Below, one piece after another: positions 15,484-16,924 of a DNA stretch of 16,924 nt. The translations under genes were made by a program, and so were the position numbers. Positions within the stretch are counted from its first letter, which is position 1; the number at the start of each line of letters is the position of its first letter. Origin of the DNA: CAYVMN01 sp964452575 (lineage in GTDB: Bacteria; Desulfobacterota; DSM-4660; Desulfatiglandales; Desulfatiglandaceae); assembly GCA_964452575.1 (NCBI GenBank), contig CAYVMN010000097.1:1-16924 (forward strand). The letters are read 5' to 3'. Below the pieces are notes generated by a model. The model was given only the letters and a program-made list of their open reading frames with translations. It was not told the DNA's origin and made no database searches.

Positions 15484-16138
15484 GATTCGTTATACGCTGA
15501 TCTCCGACGGGCCCTCGGATCGCGCGTTGCTTCCCATCCTCACCTGGGCGTTGAGGAAAAAAGGCGATGTAAGACGGGTCCAACCTGAATGGGCCGATTT
15601 GGGTCGTTTGCCACGGCCTCCGCAAGGACTGCAGGAGCGTATTTTGTCTGCAATAGATCTCTTCCCATGCGATCTGCTCTTCGTACATAGAGATGCTGAA
15701 AGAGAAGATCCCGAAACTCGCTACAGGGAGATTTGCAATGCGCTCCAGGAAGCTGAGAAGCGGGGTTTTCAGGTACCGGCCGTCTGCGTGGTGCCTGTGA
15801 GGATGACAGAGGCCTGGTTGCTTTTCGACGAACGCGCGATACGGCGTGCCGCAAGTAATCCCAACGGAACAAATCCATTGGATATGCCTGATCTATCCCT
15901 AATTGAACAAATTCCTGATCCAAAGAGCCTCTTATTTGAGATTTTGAGAGATGCCAGCGGGCTTTCAGGGAGACGTCTGAAAAAGTTCAATACGGGTGAA
16001 TGCCGCATTCGTATCACAGAATTGATTTCTGATTTTTCGCCATTGCAGCAACTGAGTGCGTTTCAAAGGCTTGAAAATGATATTTCTGCACTGAAACAAA
16101 ATGCCTGGGTTTCAGCAATGGACTTTGAAATCGAATAA
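15476..16138 (+). CDS. TOPRIM-like (DUF4276-type) partner of the ATPase
   Basis: This 220-aa protein starts at ATG 15476, inside the last codons of the ATPase gene (8-nt overlap ending at its TGA). This start puts RYTLISDGPSDRALLPILTW at residues 5-24, the position of a first TOPRIM strand and acidic motif. LLFVHRDAERED at 67-78 is a second acidic cluster placed like the metal-binding motif. VPVRMTEAWLLFDERA (107-122) and ASGLSGRRLKKF (160-171) look conserved in such ATPase-paired proteins. The classic TOPRIM glutamate appears as S-D-G rather than E-G, so the call rests on arrangement as well as motifs. Predicted role: metal-dependent nuclease or nicking effector controlled by the ATPase. I do not know a named gene for this pair. 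Confidence 0.78.
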   Translation: MDEIRYTLISDGPSDRALLPILTWALRKKGDVRRVQPEWADLGRLPRPPQGLQERILSAIDLFPCDLLFVHRDAEREDPETRYREICNALQEAEKRGFQVPAVCVVPVRMTEAWLLFDERAIRRAASNPNGTNPLDMPDLSLIEQIPDPKSLLFEILRDASGLSGRRLKKFNTGECRIRITELISDFSPLQQLSAFQRLENDISALKQNAWVSAMDFEIE

Positions 16139-16205
16139 ATTTTCTTGGCGAGTGTTTTGGTAGGCGTTATGAATGGGACCAAAAACAAGGAGACAACCGG
16201 GTGAA

Positions 16206-16225
16206 AAGGCCTTCCAAATGGCCTT
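16206..16225. terminator. Weak hairpin after the ATPase-TOPRIM genes
   Basis: AAGGCC and GGCCTT form a 6-bp stem with an 8-nt loop, 67 nt after the TOPRIM stop. There is no T-run directly after it (CTGAAAAGG), so it is at best a weak terminator or a scrap of a repeat. Confidence 0.3.
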
Positions 16226-16274
16226 CTGAAAAGGCTTTATTATATGGATGGGAATATGATAAGGCGAGAGAAAA

Positions 16275-16874
16275 ATGTTCTCTGATGGTGAACTGCCTGC
16301 GATATGCAGGGACTGTGCGAAATTGAGGAGACCGGATATCCACCCCAAGTGCGATATCTGCTTTAGGCTGGAGTTTGAGGAGCGGGTTCTGTGTGAGTTG
16401 AATCGGTGCATCCAGGGCGAGACGGGTTTTGAATGTCATGCCTTTCAACCCGGGCTAAGGCTGGTTGGATCACCTGAAAGAGTGGGGGACGAGCCAGATG
16501 CCGGTTCTTTAGCCCCCGGGAAGAAAGAACCCCTTTCGGCATTGCTGGATTGGGATAAAATAGGGTATGAAAGGGCACTGGCCCTTCAGAGATTGGACCG
16601 TGACCCGGATGGGGTGTATGTCCAGCTTAAATACCATTTTGCCTGGAATGTCTTTCGCAGGATATCCCTCTTTTCCCATACCAAGATATTCTTTGGGTTT
16701 GTTTATGATACGTTCGTGAACTGCAGCGAGATGGTTGATGGCTTTGTCCAGCTCCTCTACCTAGCTCCGGATCATGTCCATTTGTTTGTGGAATCTAACC
16801 TGGATCTCTCTCCAGAGAAAATCGCAGGCCAAATCAAACTATATTCAAACAGGGCTATTCTGGAGAAATTTTGA
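16275..16874 (+). CDS. IS200/RAYT-type (Y1) transposase-like protein with Cys-rich N-terminus, probably truncated
   Basis: The 199-aa protein has two parts. Residues 1-60 contain seven cysteines (C11, C14, C26, C29, C40, C45, C54, with CRDC and CDIC pairs), suggesting one or two metal-binding knuckles. Residues about 110-199 match the Y1 (HUH) transposase fold: YVQLKYHFAWNVFRR at 115-129 and LAPDHVHLFVES at 163-174, where HVH (167-169) is the HUH metal ligand pair. In IS200-like enzymes the catalytic tyrosine lies some 60 residues after HUH, but the protein ends 30 residues after it, just past KLYSNRAILEKF. Sequence after the stop does not continue the family in any frame I can read. It is therefore likely a relic, or a single-domain variant with a non-transposition role. 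No partner tnpB is visible. Confidence 0.75.
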   Translation: MFSDGELPAICRDCAKLRRPDIHPKCDICFRLEFEERVLCELNRCIQGETGFECHAFQPGLRLVGSPERVGDEPDAGSLAPGKKEPLSALLDWDKIGYERALALQRLDRDPDGVYVQLKYHFAWNVFRRISLFSHTKIFFGFVYDTFVNCSEMVDGFVQLLYLAPDHVHLFVESNLDLSPEKIAGQIKLYSNRAILEKF

Positions 16875-16880
16875 CCTGTG

Positions 16881-16909
16881 CGGTTAGCTATTAGCGGTAA
16901 GCCGTTAGC
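16881..16909. repeat. Short TTAGC-rich repeat at the window end
   Basis: After the transposase stop the sequence repeats TTAGC three times (16884, 16891, 16905), twice as CGGTTAGC/CCGTTAGC (16881-16888 and 16902-16909). It may be the edge of a dispersed repeat continuing beyond the window. Confidence 0.3.
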
Positions 16910-16924
16910 GTTAAAAGGGGGAAA

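Overview
The window looks like part of a Desulfobacterota-type (deltaproteobacterial) chromosome. The main reasons are a cobalamin-salvage locus with a fused BtuF-CbiZ protein behind a TonB-dependent receptor, an SNF2/SWIM gene pair of the type common in these anaerobes, and moderately GC-rich codon use. This assignment is inference from gene content; there is no rRNA or other marker gene.

Layout, left to right. Positions 2-2317 (+) hold the end of a TonB-dependent outer-membrane receptor followed by a cobinamide/cobalamin-binding lipid-free periplasmic protein fused to adenosylcobinamide amidohydrolase (CbiZ). Positions 2576-6349 (+) hold an SNF2-family helicase and a SWIM zinc-finger protein 18 nt downstream, closed by a hairpin. 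Positions 6433-13216 (-) are a decaying defence/restriction island. Reading in its own direction it contains the first ~33 codons of a large helicase, a beheaded Eco57I-type adenine methyltransferase with an in-frame stop, an apparently intact 1112-aa PLD-nuclease/helicase, the last ~58 codons of a DUF1156-type methylase, and a DUF499-type ATPase gene reduced to its first 48 and last ~50 codons. A strong bidirectional terminator-like hairpin lies at 13342-13380.

Positions 13380-13995 hold no complete gene. They carry a REP-like hairpin flanked by 11-bp direct repeats and the C-terminal scrap of a Fic protein. Positions 13996-16138 (+) hold an overlapping two-gene unit, an AAA/ABC-type ATPase and a small TOPRIM-like protein. 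This resembles OLD-like two-gene anti-phage modules and is the best candidate for a functional, poorly described system here. Positions 16275-16874 (+) encode a Cys-rich protein with an IS200/RAYT-type HUH transposase domain that stops before the expected catalytic tyrosine.

The left third is housekeeping/nutrient uptake. Everything from about 6430 onward looks like an accessory island with turnover: relics of at least four genes, one preserved nuclease-helicase, a newer intact ATPase-TOPRIM pair and a transposase relic. The relics are legible enough to suggest that deletions, at least one with a short-homology junction, dismantled a multi-gene helicase/methylase/ATPase system.
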